Shown: positions 11,848 through 21,342 of the stretch, one piece after another
Position numbering within the stretch: the stretch's first letter is position 1
Layout: every line of letters begins with the position of its first letter
Assembly (NCBI RefSeq): GCF_021375795.1
Contig: NZ_JAEIOI010000001.1
Location: 186,001-250,000, forward strand
DNA: 64,000 nucleotides
DNA from: Pseudomonas anguilliseptica
GTDB lineage: Bacteria > Pseudomonadota > Gammaproteobacteria > Pseudomonadales > Pseudomonadaceae
Direction of reading: 5' to 3'
Made by a program: the position numbers and the translations under genes
Notes under the pieces: generated by a model
The model's database searches: none
What the model saw: the letters and a program-made list of their open reading frames with translations, nothing else
What the model was told of the DNA's origin: nothing

Positions 11848-13005
11848 ATGAATTGGATGACCTATTTCGCCGTCAGCGCGGCGGTGGTGATCGTCGGGTT
11901 GGCGCTGGGCGTGACGCTGCCGCTGGTGTCGTTTCGCCTTGAGTCCTGGGGTTATGGCCCCTTTGCTATTGGCGTGATGGCCGGCATGCCGGCGATTGGC
12001 GTGCTGGTCGGAGCGCGTCTCACTGGACACCTGGCTGGCTGGTTCGGTACGCCGCAGACCCTGCGCCTGTGCCTGCTGGCCAGTGCGGCGTCGGTTGCGC
12101 TGCTGAGCGTGATGCCGAGCTATCCGCTGTGGCTGCTGCTGCGTCTGCTGATTGGCATCTCCTTGACCGTGGTGTTTGTGCTCGGCGAAAGCTGGATCAA
12201 TCAGCTGGTCGAGGACCGTCTGCGCGGCCGTCTGGTGGCGTTGTATGGCACCGGCTTTGCGCTTAGCCAGCTGTGCGGGCCGCTGCTGCTCACCCTGCTA
12301 GGCACGGAAAGTGATCGCGGCTTCTGGTGTTCCGCCGCGCTGCTGGTGGGTGGCAGCTTGCTGCTATTGGGTCGCGATGGCGCGCCTAAGGTCGATGCGC
12401 AAAGTGCGTCCGGGCGCGGCATTCTGGCGTTCTGCCGCACTTCGCCGGCGATTGCCTGGGCTGTGGTGCTGTTTGCCGGATTCGAAGCCATGGTGCTGAC
12501 GCTGCTGCCGGTGTATCTGGTGCGCGAAGGCTTTGTCCAGCAAATGGCGTTGATCATGGTCAGCGTGGTGGTGGTCGGCGATGCGGCGCTGCAGTTGCCG
12601 ATTGGCTGGATGGCCGACCGCGTACCACGGCAGACGCTGTTCCGCTGCTGTGGAGTGGTGTTGTTGCTGTCGAGCCTGAGCATTCCTGCATTGCTGCACA
12701 CGCCGCTGATCTGGGTGGTGCTGGTGCTGTTCGGTGCCAGTGCGGGCGGTCTGTATACCTTGTCGCTGATTCTGGTCGGTCAGCGCTATCGCGACGATGC
12801 GCTGGTGCGCGCCAACTCGCATATCGCGCTGCTCTGGGGCGGGGGCTGTCTGCTTGGGCCGCTGTCGACCGGTGCCGCCAGTCAGTGGGTCAGTGGCCAT
12901 GCGCTGCCGATCCTGATGGCGATTGGCGCGGCGCTGTTTGTCTGGCTGGCGTTTCAGCGTGGGGCCTTTGCCAGCCCGCTGGCGAGCACGGAGGGCAGCA
13001 GCTAG
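11848..13005 (+). CDS. MFS transporter, YcaD-like
   Basis: A 385-residue inner-membrane protein with 12 predicted membrane helices in two sets of six. The loop-2/3 region GMPAIGVLVGARLTGHLAGW and the mid-protein IGWMADRVPRQTLF carry the MFS signature (G-x-x-x-D/R-x-x-R-R). No substrate motif is visible; position between amine-catabolic genes suggests amine or metabolite export/import (inference). ATG 11848 is preceded by GGAGTGAGAAAA. A short gap of 36 bases leads to the OmpA-like gene. Confidence 0.88.
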   Translation: MNWMTYFAVSAAVVIVGLALGVTLPLVSFRLESWGYGPFAIGVMAGMPAIGVLVGARLTGHLAGWFGTPQTLRLCLLASAASVALLSVMPSYPLWLLLRLLIGISLTVVFVLGESWINQLVEDRLRGRLVALYGTGFALSQLCGPLLLTLLGTESDRGFWCSAALLVGGSLLLLGRDGAPKVDAQSASGRGILAFCRTSPAIAWAVVLFAGFEAMVLTLLPVYLVREGFVQQMALIMVSVVVVGDAALQLPIGWMADRVPRQTLFRCCGVVLLLSSLSIPALLHTPLIWVVLVLFGASAGGLYTLSLILVGQRYRDDALVRANSHIALLWGGGCLLGPLSTGAASQWVSGHALPILMAIGAALFVWLAFQRGAFASPLASTEGSS

Positions 13006-13041
13006 GGTTTCCTCCACGATACATTCGCCGGGAAGCCGATC

Positions 13042-13998
13042 ATGTTCAGCAGAATCCTTGCACTATTTCTGAGCCTGGCAGCGAGGGTGGCTGCTGCCGA
13101 CGACCTGCCAGGTAGTGCCGATCACCCGGCCATTGCCCGTTACGAAGGGGCGGAAATCTATGCCTATGAAGTGCAGGCCTTTACTGACTGGCGCTTTATA
13201 AAGGGCGCTGCCACGGTCTATGGCGGCCTGCAGAAAAACCTTGAGGCCAGCGAGGTGCTGGAGGGCAAGCTGACCCGACTCGGCTACCGTGCGCCCCCCG
13301 AGCGCACGCCGTTGGAGATCTTTCGCAACTATCAGCAGGCCCTGGCTGACGCGGGCTTCGAGACGTTGTTCGCCTGTGCGCGCGAGGAGTGCGGTGGGCG
13401 CAACTTCAACCATGCGATCACCCTGGACATGCACTTGCGTGAGTACCACCAGGATCAGCGTTACCTGTATGCCCGGCTCAAACGGCCCGAGGGCGATCTG
13501 TATGTTGCGCTGTATGTCATCCTCAATCAGGCCGGCGGCGGGCCGAACAAGGGCCGCAGCCTGATCCGGCTGGATGTGCTGGAGCGCAAGGCCATGGAGC
13601 AGCGCATGGTGGTGGTCGAGGCGCCGGCCATGCAGGCGGATATCCACGCCAAGGGCAAGGTAGCGTTGTACGGCATCTTCTTCGACTTCGATCAGGCCAG
13701 CATGCGTGCCGACTCCACCGCGCAGCTGGAGGAAATCGCCAAACTGCTCAAGGCCAGCCCGGCGCTCAAGGTGCTGGTGGTCGGTCACAGCGACGGCAAA
13801 GGTGCGCTGGACTACAACCGTGAGCTTTCCCAGCGGCGTGCGCAGTCGATCGTCAAGGCGCTGGCCGAGCAGTTCGGTATTGCCAGTGAGCGCCTGACGG
13901 CCGTGGGCGTGGGCATGGCGGCGCCGTTGGCGAGCAATCGCAGCGAGGAGGGGCGCGCGCTTAACCGCCGCGTCGAACTGGTCGAGCGCTCCGAGTAG
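13042..13998 (+). CDS. OmpA-family envelope protein with N-terminal DUF4892-like domain
   Basis: A 318-residue exported protein: signal peptide (MFSRILALFLSLAARVAAAD, cleavage near residue 19), a DUF4892-like N-terminal domain of about 170 residues, and a C-terminal OmpA peptidoglycan-binding domain starting at YGIFFDFDQASMRADS, with VVGHSDGKGALDYNRELSQR (the aspartate/arginine that bind diaminopimelate) and a closing NRRVELVE. It should anchor to peptidoglycan in the periplasm or at the outer membrane; no beta-barrel is apparent. Two internal cysteines (FACAREEC) may form a disulfide. Confidence 0.88.
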   Translation: MFSRILALFLSLAARVAAADDLPGSADHPAIARYEGAEIYAYEVQAFTDWRFIKGAATVYGGLQKNLEASEVLEGKLTRLGYRAPPERTPLEIFRNYQQALADAGFETLFACAREECGGRNFNHAITLDMHLREYHQDQRYLYARLKRPEGDLYVALYVILNQAGGGPNKGRSLIRLDVLERKAMEQRMVVVEAPAMQADIHAKGKVALYGIFFDFDQASMRADSTAQLEEIAKLLKASPALKVLVVGHSDGKGALDYNRELSQRRAQSIVKALAEQFGIASERLTAVGVGMAAPLASNRSEEGRALNRRVELVERSE

Positions 13999-14002
13999 CG
14001 GC

Positions 14003-15442
14003 TCAGTCTGCTGCAGGCGCCAACTGTTGCTCGGCGAGCAGCGCGGCCACGCATTCGCCGACCTGGCGAATCGCCTGTTCAAGTGCTGGGGTGGGTTGGC
14101 CGGCGTAGTTGATGCGCAGGCAATTGCGGTATTTGCCGGCGGCGGAAAAGATGCTGCCGGGGGCGATCTGGATTTTATGTGGCAGCAGTGCGCGGTTCAG
14201 GCGCTGGCTGTCAAAGCCCTGCGGCAGCTCCAGCCACAGCATAAAGCCGCCTTGGGGCCGGCTGACCCGCGTGCCGGCGGGGAAGTAGCGGCTGATCCAG
14301 TCGATCATGCAGTCGCGATTACGCGCGTACTGGCTGCGCATCCGGCGTAGGTGCGGTTCGTAATGACCGCTGGCGATGTACTCGGCCAGGGCCAGTTGTG
14401 GCAGCTGTGCGGCCATGCCGGTGCTCATGTATTTGAGGTGCAGCACCTGTTGCAGGTAGCGGCCTGGGGCAATCCAGCCGGCCCGCAGACCGGGAGCCAG
14501 GGTTTTGGAAAACGAGCTGCAGAACAGCACGCGACCGTCCTCGTCGAATGATTTGATGCTGCGTGGGCGTGGGTAGCTGTAGGCCAGCTCGCCGTAGACG
14601 TCATCCTCGATAATCGCCACGTCATAGCGCTGCGCCAGGGCCAGCAGGGCGTGCTTGTTGGCCTCCGGCATGATGTAACCGAGTGGGTTGTTGCAGTTGG
14701 GGGTGAGCTGGATGGCCTTGATCGGCCACTGTTCTAGCGCGAGCTCCAGCGCCTCCAGGCTGATGCCGGTGAGCGGGTCGGTGGGCAATTCCAGGGCCTT
14801 CATGCCGTAGCCCTTGAGTGCCTGCATCACGCCATGAAAGCTCGGTGAATCCACAGCCACGATGTCGCCCGGCGCGCACACCGCGCGAATGGCCACGGAC
14901 AGGGCTTCGTGGCAACCGGTGGTGGTAACGATCTCTTCAATGGCGATCTGGCAGCCGGAGTCGAGCATCAGCCGCGACAGTTGTGCGCGCAGGCCGGGGT
15001 CACCATACAGGCTGCCATAGCTCAGCTCCTTGACCTCCTGGCGGCGGCTTATGCGCGACAGGGTGCGCAGCAGCGGTTTCAGGGTTGGGCTGCTGATATC
15101 CGGCATGCCGCGCCCCAGTTGCAGCACATCACCGCCAGGCGGTCGGCTGATCAGTTCCAGTACCTGGTCCCACTGGGAAATATCCACTGGCCGCTGGGCG
15201 GCGCGGCTGACCATCGGCAGCGCCGGCTGCTGGCGCGCTTGGGGCACAAAGTAGCCGGACTTGGGCTTGGGCGTGGCCAGGCCCTGATCCTCCAGGTAGC
15301 GGTAGGCCTGCTGCACCGTGCTCAGACTGACGCCATGTTCCAGGCTAAGGGCGCGCACGGAGGGCAGGCGATCACCGGGGCGATACAGGCCCTGCTCGAT
15401 ACGCGCGCCGAGCAACTCGGCCAGGTTGACGTAAAGCGTCAT
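14003..15442 (-). CDS. MocR-type regulator: GntR wHTH fused to aminotransferase-like domain
   Basis: A 479-residue transcription factor. Residues 1-70 are a GntR winged helix (GDRLPSVRALSLEHGVSLST, then TVQQAYRYLEDQGLA). From about residue 110 on it is a fold-type I PLP domain, with TTGCHEALSVAIRAV, the asparagine region TPNCNNPLGYIMP, the aspartate EDDVYGELAY and the PLP lysine in SFSKTLAPGLRAGW. These proteins bind PLP as effector and control amine, pyridoxine or GABA genes; the target is unknown here. Convergent with the OmpA gene (4 bases apart) and divergent from the DUF1127 gene. Confidence 0.93.
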   Translation of the reverse strand: MTLYVNLAELLGARIEQGLYRPGDRLPSVRALSLEHGVSLSTVQQAYRYLEDQGLATPKPKSGYFVPQARQQPALPMVSRAAQRPVDISQWDQVLELISRPPGGDVLQLGRGMPDISSPTLKPLLRTLSRISRRQEVKELSYGSLYGDPGLRAQLSRLMLDSGCQIAIEEIVTTTGCHEALSVAIRAVCAPGDIVAVDSPSFHGVMQALKGYGMKALELPTDPLTGISLEALELALEQWPIKAIQLTPNCNNPLGYIMPEANKHALLALAQRYDVAIIEDDVYGELAYSYPRPRSIKSFDEDGRVLFCSSFSKTLAPGLRAGWIAPGRYLQQVLHLKYMSTGMAAQLPQLALAEYIASGHYEPHLRRMRSQYARNRDCMIDWISRYFPAGTRVSRPQGGFMLWLELPQGFDSQRLNRALLPHKIQIAPGSIFSAAGKYRNCLRINYAGQPTPALEQAIRQVGECVAALLAEQQLAPAAD

Positions 15443-15626
15443 AACAGTTGCCTCGCAATTTTTCGGTGTGCCGTGCCAAGCCAGTACAGATAGGTGATAA
15501 ATCTACCATTCAGAGTCTGGTTTCGAAAATCTGTATGGATTTAAAAGTGTATTTTTGAATCTGTCATGCTTTTTCCGTGTCACTCATCATGATCTCCCAT
15601 CAGGCTTACGAGCAGGAGAGCAGGCG

Positions 15627-15872
15627 ATGAATGGGTTGAGTGATGTCAGGCTGACAATGAAATCAGGCGAACTGCAGCAGGAGGCCGCGAGCGGGCATCT
15701 GTATGCTCAAACGGGTACAGCGAAGCCAGCTGTACGCCGCTGGAACGCATTCTGGCAGCGCCTGACCACTCGTCGGGCGCTGCTGAGGCTGACTGATGAG
15801 CAGCTCAAGGATGTTGGCCTGACCCGCGAGCAGGCCCTGCGCGAGGCGCAACTGCCGTTCTGGAAGTTGTAA
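15627..15872 (+). CDS. DUF1127 small protein
   Basis: An 81-residue protein whose last 45 residues form a DUF1127 (YjiS-like) domain: WQRLTTRRALLRLTDEQLKDVGLTREQALRE is split here as helices around LTDEQLKDVGLTREQ, ending in PFWKL. Such arginine-rich domains are associated with RNA binding or phosphate/stress metabolism in other bacteria, but this member has no assigned role. ATG 15627 has AGGAG eight bases upstream; an upstream ATG at 15555 lacks one. Confidence 0.8.
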   Translation: MNGLSDVRLTMKSGELQQEAASGHLYAQTGTAKPAVRRWNAFWQRLTTRRALLRLTDEQLKDVGLTREQALREAQLPFWKL

Positions 15873-15879
15873 GGGGCTG

Positions 15880-15902
15880 CAGCAGGCCTGGGCGGCCTGC
15901 TG
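15880..15902. terminator. Hairpin between convergent genes
   Basis: CAGCAGGCC and GGCCTGCTG form a 9-bp perfect stem with a 5-base loop, between the DUF1127 stop and the oxidase stop. No long T-run, so it may act on both strands with moderate strength. Confidence 0.5.
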
Positions 15903-15912
15903 TGGAGGGTGA

Positions 15913-17226
15913 TTAGACCAGTTCTTTCATCCGGTGCCAGAGCATGCCCAGGGCGAGCAGCGGCGAGCGCAGGTGTTTGCCGCCGGGGAAGGTCATGTGC
16001 GGCACCTTGGCGAACAGGTCGAAACCGCTGCTGGCCTGGCCGGCGATGGCCTCGCCGAGCAGTTTGCCGGCCAGGTGCGTGGCGTTGACGCCGTGACCCG
16101 AGTAGGCCTGGGCGTAATACACGTTGGGCTGTTCCTTGAGACGGCCAATCTGCGGCAGGCGGTTGGCACCGATACCGATCATGCCGCCCCACTGGTAGTC
16201 GATCTTCACATCTTTCAGGTGCGGGAAGACTTCCAGCATTTTTGGCCGCATATAGCCGGCGATGTCTGCCGGATCGCGACCGGAATAGTGGCAGGCGCCG
16301 CCGAACAGCAGACGGCGGTCGGCGGACAGGCGGTAGTAATCCAGGGCCACGCGCTGGTCACACAGCGCCATATTCTGCGGAATGATCGCCCGCGCTTCGG
16401 CTTCGGACAGCGGCTCGGTGGCAATCACGTAGCTGCCGGCGGGCAGCACCTTGCCGCCCAGGTTGCTGTTCAGGCCATTCAGGTACGCGTTGCAGCCGAG
16501 CACCAGGGTGGTGGCGCGCACCACGCCCTGAGCGGTGTGTACCTTGACCTCACTGCCATAGTCGATGCGTGTCACTGCCGAGTTCTCGAACAGCTGCACA
16601 CCCAGGCTCTGCGCCGCTGCCGCTTCGCCGAGTGCCAGGTTAAGCGGGTGCAGGTGGCCGGAGCCCATGTCGATCATGCCGCCGACATAGCGGTTGGAAC
16701 CGACCACTTCGTGCATCTGCTCCGGTTGCAGCAGGCGCATCTCGTGGCGGTAACCCAGTTGCTTGAGTTCGGCCATGTCTTCGGCGAAGTCGGCGAGGTG
16801 GCAGGGTTTGTTGGCCAGGTCGCAGTAGCCCCAGGTCAGGTCGCAGTCGATGTTGAACTGCTCGATGCGCTGGCGGACGATTTCCACCGCTTCCAGGCCC
16901 ATCAGTTTCAGTTCGCGCACGCCCTGCGCGCCAATTACCGATTCGAACTGCTCCACGCCATGGCCGACGCCGCGAATCAGCTGGCCGCCGTTGCGCCCGC
17001 TGGCGCCCCAGCCAATCTTGTGCGCTTCCAGCAGCACCACCGAGTGGCCTTTCTGCGCCAGTTCGATGGCGGTGTTAAGGCCGGAAAAACCACCGCCGAC
17101 GATGCACACATCGGCGCGCAACTCACCGCCCAGGGCGGGGTAGTCGAGTTGGCGATTGGCACTGGCGGCGTAATAGGAGTTGGCGTGCTGGCTGCTGTGA
17201 ACCGGCTGGTGAACGCGGGCGTTCAT
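15913..17226 (-). CDS. FAD-dependent oxidoreductase, PuuB/gamma-glutamylputrescine oxidase-like
   Basis: A 437-residue DAO-fold flavoprotein. The N-terminal FAD motif VCIVGGGFSGLNTAIELAQ (about residues 36-54) and the family motif GWGASGRNGGQLIRG are both intact; the C-terminal GYRH/GHGVNATHLAGKLLGE region binds the flavin end. It is closest in style to PuuB/PauB oxidases, which deaminate gamma-glutamylated polyamines to aldehydes with H2O2 release. The product would be a substrate for the nearby aldehyde dehydrogenase. A second, divergent paralogue lies at 32200-33489. ATG 17226. Confidence 0.9.
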   Translation of the reverse strand: MNARVHQPVHSSQHANSYYAASANRQLDYPALGGELRADVCIVGGGFSGLNTAIELAQKGHSVVLLEAHKIGWGASGRNGGQLIRGVGHGVEQFESVIGAQGVRELKLMGLEAVEIVRQRIEQFNIDCDLTWGYCDLANKPCHLADFAEDMAELKQLGYRHEMRLLQPEQMHEVVGSNRYVGGMIDMGSGHLHPLNLALGEAAAAQSLGVQLFENSAVTRIDYGSEVKVHTAQGVVRATTLVLGCNAYLNGLNSNLGGKVLPAGSYVIATEPLSEAEARAIIPQNMALCDQRVALDYYRLSADRRLLFGGACHYSGRDPADIAGYMRPKMLEVFPHLKDVKIDYQWGGMIGIGANRLPQIGRLKEQPNVYYAQAYSGHGVNATHLAGKLLGEAIAGQASSGFDLFAKVPHMTFPGGKHLRSPLLALGMLWHRMKELV

Positions 17227-17400
17227 GTGTGGAATCCTGATTATTGTGTTTGGAAAATTTTACGAAGCATAAGCGTGGGATTTGCCAAACGCCAAGAGGC
17301 AATCGCGAAATAAGCGGATTTTCGTCGGTTAGCCCCGGTCCTTGCCGCGCTTCAACTCTGGCGCGGTTACTATGCCGGCCTGTGTTTCAGGATCACGCCC

Positions 17401-17754
17401 ATGAGTTGCACCAGCCGCAAGATCGACCAGCTGCGTTTGCAGATTCCCAGTTTCGCCTGCGTGCCGGGTTGTCACGATTGCTGTGGCCCGGTCACCGCGT
17501 CATCCGAGGAAATGGCGCGGCTGCCGGTGAAGAGCGATGCCGAGCACGACGCTGCGCTGGCTGAGTACAACTGCGTACACCTCGGCCCGCAAGGGTGCAC
17601 GGTGTATGACCAACGCCCGCTGATCTGCCGCCTGTTCGGCACCACGTCCAGTCTGCCGTGCCCGCGCGGCCAAGGGCCGGAGCAACTGACAGAGCCGGCA
17701 GTGGAAAGGCAGGTGCATCGGCTGATCGCTACCACCCGCCAAGTATTGGTTTAG
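17401..17754 (+). CDS. YkgJ-family cysteine-cluster protein
   Basis: A 117-residue cytoplasmic protein with the zinc/iron-chelating CxxxCxxCC-type pattern: FACVPGCHDCCGPVT near the start, then CVHLGPQGCTVYDQRP and LICRLFG. Family function is unknown. Its TAG stop (17752-17754) is supplied by the left edge of the palindromic repeat that follows, so the native 3' end could have been altered by that insertion. Confidence 0.88.
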   Translation: MSCTSRKIDQLRLQIPSFACVPGCHDCCGPVTASSEEMARLPVKSDAEHDAALAEYNCVHLGPQGCTVYDQRPLICRLFGTTSSLPCPRGQGPEQLTEPAVERQVHRLIATTRQVLV

Positions 17755-17807
17755 GGTGCGCTGTGCGCACCGCGGGGCAATCACTGTGGTGCGCACGGTG
17801 CACCCTA
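17752..17807. repeat. GTGCGC palindromic repeat between convergent genes
   Basis: TAGGGTGCGCTGTGCGCACC (17752-17771) and its near-complement GGTGCGCACGGTGCACCCTA (17788-17807) flank a 16-base spacer. A related copy lies at 56002-56056. It overlaps the YkgJ stop and ends five bases from the lrp/dadR stop, so it probably also terminates both. Confidence 0.7.
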
Positions 17808-17811
17808 CGGT

Positions 17812-18300
17812 CTACTCCGCGATTGGCAGGCTGAGGCTCTCTTTCACTTCTTCCATGACGATGTACGACTTCGACTCGCGCACGTGCGGCAGCTTGAGCA
17901 GGATGTCGCCGAGCAGCTTGCGGTAGCTGGCCATCTCATTGATCCGCGCCTTCACCAGGTAATCGAAGTCACCGGACACCAGGTGGCACTCCAGCACGTG
18001 CGGCAGCTTCAGCACAGCGCGGCGGAATTCCTCGAAAGTGTCGCCGGACTTGTAGTCCAGACTGATCTCGACAAACACCAACAGGCTGGCCTTGAGTTGC
18101 TGCGGATTGAGCCGGGCGTTGTAGCCCATGATGATGCCTTCGCGCTCCAGACGGCGGACGCGTTCGGTGCAGGGGGTGGTCGACAGACCGACTCGCTCGC
18201 CCAGCTCGGTAAAGCTGATGCGCCCATCTTCCTGCAGGATACGCAGGATATTGCGGTCGATCTTGTCCAGTTCGCGACGGCTTTGATGCTGGGTGCGCAT
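17812..18300 (-). CDS. dadR: Lrp/AsnC-family regulator, DadR-like
   Basis: A 162-residue feast/famine regulator: N-terminal helix-turn-helix (ISFTELGERVGLSTTPCTER) and a C-terminal RAM ligand domain ending in a conserved ESKSYIVMEEVKES strand. In pseudomonads the Lrp homologue next to dadA senses L-alanine and activates the dadAX operon; length and divergent position match. I chose ATG 18300 (GAGGTG ten bases upstream) over an upstream ATG at 18348, which lies inside the AT-rich regulatory region. Divergent from dadA by 154 bases. Confidence 0.93.
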   Translation of the reverse strand: MRTQHQSRRELDKIDRNILRILQEDGRISFTELGERVGLSTTPCTERVRRLEREGIIMGYNARLNPQQLKASLLVFVEISLDYKSGDTFEEFRRAVLKLPHVLECHLVSGDFDYLVKARINEMASYRKLLGDILLKLPHVRESKSYIVMEEVKESLSLPIAE

Positions 18301-18313
18301 GGTGGATACACCT

Positions 18314-18396
18314 CTATATAAGGCGATATTGCCAAGATTTGTCGCCAAATATAGCTATTTATATAGTGAAAAGCACTGGTGATCTCTTCCTATACT
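18314..18396 (+). promoter_or_regulatory. dadR-dadA divergent regulatory region
   Basis: CTATATAA (18314-18321) is matched by TTATATAG (18359-18366), and AAATATAGCTATTTAT (18347-18362) is a near-palindrome centred on TAGCTA; GGCGA/TCGCC flank as well. A good -10, TATACT (18391-18396), has no recognisable -35, as expected for an activator-dependent dadA promoter. Lrp-type proteins bind AT-rich, repeated sites like these. Confidence 0.5.
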
Positions 18397-18454
18397 GCGC
18401 CTCATAGTGGTCTCAAGAATTATCCGTCGCGCTGGGCGCGGCGAGGAGAGCGTC

Positions 18455-19753
18455 ATGCGGGTTCTGGTTCTCGGCAGCGGTGTGATTGGTACAGCCAGTG
18501 CGTATTACCTGGCGCGTCAGGGCTTTGAAGTGGTGGTGGTCGACCGGCAGAACGCCCCGGCCATGGAAACCAGCTTCGCCAATGCCGGCCAGGTGTCGCC
18601 GGGCTACGCCTCGCCCTGGGCCGCGCCGGGCGTGCCGCTGAAAGCCATCAAGTGGCTGCTGCAAAAGCACGCGCCGCTGGCGATCAAGGCCACCGCCGAT
18701 ATCGACCAGTACCTGTGGATGGCACAGATGCTGCGCAACTGCACTGCCAGCCGTTACGCGGTGAACAAGGAGCGCATGGTGCGGCTGTCCGAGTACAGCC
18801 GCGACTGCCTCGACGAGCTGCGTGCAGAAACCGGCATTGCCTACGAGGGCCGCAGCCTGGGCACCACCCAGCTGTTCCGCACCCAGGCGCAATTGGATAA
18901 CGCGGCGAAAGACATTGCCGTACTCAAGCAATCCGGTGTGCCCTATGAGCTGCTCGATCGCGCCGGCATCGCCCGCATCGAACCGGCCCTGGCTGCGGTC
19001 ACCGACAAACTGGCCGGCGCGCTGCGTCTGCCGAATGACCAGACCGGCGATTGCCAGCTGTTCACCCGCAAACTGGCCGAGATGGCCAAGGCGCTGGGCG
19101 TGGAATTCCGCTTCGGCCAGAACATCCAGCGTATCGACGCCGTGGGCGATCGGGTCAATGGCGTGTGGATCGACGGCAAGCTGGAAACCGCTGATCGCTA
19201 CGTGCTGGCGCTTGGCAGCTTCAGCCCGCAATTGCTCAAGCCGTTGGGCATCAAGGCACCGGTGTACCCACTCAAGGGTTATTCGCTGACCGTGCCGATC
19301 ACCAATGCGGCGATGGCACCGACTTCGACCATCCTCGATGAAACCTACAAAGTGGCGATCACCCGTTTCGACAACCGCATTCGTGTGGGCGGCATGGCCG
19401 AGATTGCCGGTTTCGACCTGAGCCTCAACCCGCGTCGCCGCGAAACCTTGGAAATGATTACCGCTGACCTCTACCCGCAGGGCGGCGATCTGCGCCAGGC
19501 CGAATTCTGGACCGGCCTGCGTCCGGCCACCCCGGACGGTACGCCGATTGTCGGTGCCACCGGCTTGCGTAATTTGTTCCTCAACACCGGTCACGGCACA
19601 CTGGGCTGGACCATGGCCTGCGGCTCCGGTCGCCTGCTTGCCGATCTGATGGCGAAAAAGCGTCCGCAGATCAGCGCCGAAGGCCTGGATATTTCCCGTT
19701 ACAGCCGTTCCCAGGAGAGTCACAAGCATGTCAGTACAGCGCCTGCACACTGA
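18455..19753 (+). CDS. dadA: D-amino acid dehydrogenase small subunit
   Basis: Membrane-associated flavoenzyme that oxidises D-alanine to pyruvate and ammonia, passing electrons to the respiratory chain. The 432-residue chain opens with the FAD motif [19 protein letters not shown]; the family signature [19 protein letters not shown] and the C-terminal [22 protein letters not shown] are complete. ATG 18455 is preceded by GGAGAGCGTC. Its 3' end overlaps ridA by 26 bases, so the two are translationally linked, with dadX further downstream. Confidence 0.98.
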   Translation: MRVLVLGSGVIGTASAYYLARQGFEVVVVDRQNAPAMETSFANAGQVSPGYASPWAAPGVPLKAIKWLLQKHAPLAIKATADIDQYLWMAQMLRNCTASRYAVNKERMVRLSEYSRDCLDELRAETGIAYEGRSLGTTQLFRTQAQLDNAAKDIAVLKQSGVPYELLDRAGIARIEPALAAVTDKLAGALRLPNDQTGDCQLFTRKLAEMAKALGVEFRFGQNIQRIDAVGDRVNGVWIDGKLETADRYVLALGSFSPQLLKPLGIKAPVYPLKGYSLTVPITNAAMAPTSTILDETYKVAITRFDNRIRVGGMAEIAGFDLSLNPRRRETLEMITADLYPQGGDLRQAEFWTGLRPATPDGTPIVGATGLRNLFLNTGHGTLGWTMACGSGRLLADLMAKKRPQISAEGLDISRYSRSQESHKHVSTAPAH

Positions 19754-20078
19754 AAGCCGCTACAGCGAAATCGTCATCCATAACGGCACGGTCTACCTGG
19801 CCGGCCAGCTGGCGGACGACTACAGCGGCGACATCGTGCAGCAAACCCGCGAAACCCTGGCCAACACCGACCGCCTGCTGGCCGAGGCTGGTAGCGACAA
19901 GTCGAAGATTCTCTCCGTGACCATCTACTTGAAGGACATGGAGCGCGACTACGCCGGCCTCAATCAGGTCTGGGATGCTTGGGTCGCGCCTGGTGCTGCG
20001 CCCGCGCGGGCCTGCGTCGAGGCGAAGATGTACAAGCCAGAAGTGCTGGTGGAAATGATGATCGTGGCCGCTCTGTAA
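19728..20078 (+). CDS. RidA-family enamine/imine deaminase
   Basis: A 116-residue YjgF/YER057c/UK114 trimeric protein: [19 protein letters not shown], then [19 protein letters not shown] and the arginine-cysteine pair in [11 protein letters not shown]. Members hydrolyse reactive imines such as 2-aminoacrylate or, here, the imine released by the dadA flavin reaction, which explains the overlap with dadA. ATG 19728 is inside dadA with its own CAGGAG upstream. Confidence 0.93.
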   Translation: MSVQRLHTESRYSEIVIHNGTVYLAGQLADDYSGDIVQQTRETLANTDRLLAEAGSDKSKILSVTIYLKDMERDYAGLNQVWDAWVAPGAAPARACVEAKMYKPEVLVEMMIVAAL

Positions 20079-20108
20079 GTCGGCCCATCCCGTTTGCGAT
20101 AAGTGTTT

Positions 20109-20134
20109 GCCCGGCCATCACACCGGGCTTTTTT
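20109..20134 (+). terminator. Terminator between ridA and dadX
   Basis: GCCCGG, an 8-base loop and CCGGGC followed by TTTTTT. It lies inside the dadA-ridA-dadX unit, so it could partly reduce dadX expression relative to dadA. Confidence 0.7.
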
Positions 20135-20166
20135 AACTGTGAAAACTGCTGATAGCCGAGAACGTC

Positions 20167-21240
20167 ATGCGTCCTGCCCGCGCCCTGATCGACCTGCAAG
20201 CCTTGCGTCACAACTACCAACTGGCCCGTGAGGTCAGCGGCGCCCGCGCCCTGGCGGTGATCAAGGCGGATGCTTACGGCCATGGCGCGGTGCGTTGTGC
20301 TCAGGCGTTGCAGGAGCAGGCCGATGGTTTTGCCGTGGCCTGTATCGAAGAAGCGCTGCAGCTGCGCGAGGCCGGTATTCGCGGGCCAATTCTGTTGCTG
20401 GAAGGGTTCTTCGAGGCTGACGAATTGCCGCTGATCGAGCAGCACGAACTGTGGTGCGTGGTGCATTCGCTGTGGCAGCTGGAAGCGATTGAGCGCAGCG
20501 CCGTGCGCGGGCCGCTGACGGTCTGGTTGAAAATGGACAGCGGCATGCACCGCGTCGGCCTGCACCCGGCCGATTACCAGGCGGCTTATCAGCGCCTGTT
20601 GGTCAGCGGCAAGGTGGCGAAGATTGTGCTGATGAGCCACTTCGCCCGGGCCGACGAGCTGGATTGCCCGCGCAGTGCTGAGCAGTTGGCGGTTTTCCAG
20701 CAGGCGCGCCAGGGTATTGTTGCCGAGGTCAGCCTGCGCAATTCGCCTGCCGTATTGGGCTGGCCGAGCGTGCCGAGTGACTGGGTGCGTCCCGGCATCA
20801 TGCTCTACGGCGCCACTCCGTTCGAACAGGCGCAGGCCGTGGCTGCGCGGCTGCAGCCGGTGATGACCCTGGAATCGAAGATCATCAGCGTGCGCGAACT
20901 GCCGGCCGGCGAGCCGGTGGGCTATGGTGCGCGCTTTGTCAGCGAGCGGCCAACCCGCGTCGGTGTGGTCGCCATGGGTTATGCCGATGGTTATCCGCGT
21001 CACGCGCCGACCGGTACGCCGGTGGCGGTGGACGGCCAACTGACTCGCCTGATCGGCCGCGTGTCGATGGACATGCTAACCGTCGATCTCACCGATTTGC
21101 CGCAAACCGGGCTTGGCAGTCGGGTCGAACTCTGGGGCAAACAGGTGCTGGCCAGCGACGTCGCCACCCAGGCGGGCAGCATTCCCTATCAGCTTTTCTG
21201 TAACCTGCGGAGAGCGCCGCTGCTCTACCTCGGGAGCTAG
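20167..21240 (+). CDS. dadX: Catabolic alanine racemase
   Basis: PLP enzyme interconverting L- and D-alanine, supplying D-alanine to DadA. The 357-residue length is standard. The Schiff-base lysine is in [13 protein letters not shown], the opposing catalytic tyrosine lies in [17 protein letters not shown], and the C-terminal [16 protein letters not shown] is the substrate-site strand. Being third in a dadA-ridA-dadX cluster marks it as the catabolic (DadX) rather than the cell-wall (Alr) paralogue. Confidence 0.97.
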   Translation: MRPARALIDLQALRHNYQLAREVSGARALAVIKADAYGHGAVRCAQALQEQADGFAVACIEEALQLREAGIRGPILLLEGFFEADELPLIEQHELWCVVHSLWQLEAIERSAVRGPLTVWLKMDSGMHRVGLHPADYQAAYQRLLVSGKVAKIVLMSHFARADELDCPRSAEQLAVFQQARQGIVAEVSLRNSPAVLGWPSVPSDWVRPGIMLYGATPFEQAQAVAARLQPVMTLESKIISVRELPAGEPVGYGARFVSERPTRVGVVAMGYADGYPRHAPTGTPVAVDGQLTRLIGRVSMDMLTVDLTDLPQTGLGSRVELWGKQVLASDVATQAGSIPYQLFCNLRRAPLLYLGS

Positions 21241-21342
21241 CGGCCCAGCTGTAGACGAGTTTGAACGCAAGTGTTGTAAATTCCGAACGCTATGCCATGA
21301 TACGGCGACTTTTCCGTATCTATCCCAAGGGGGACTCCAGCA

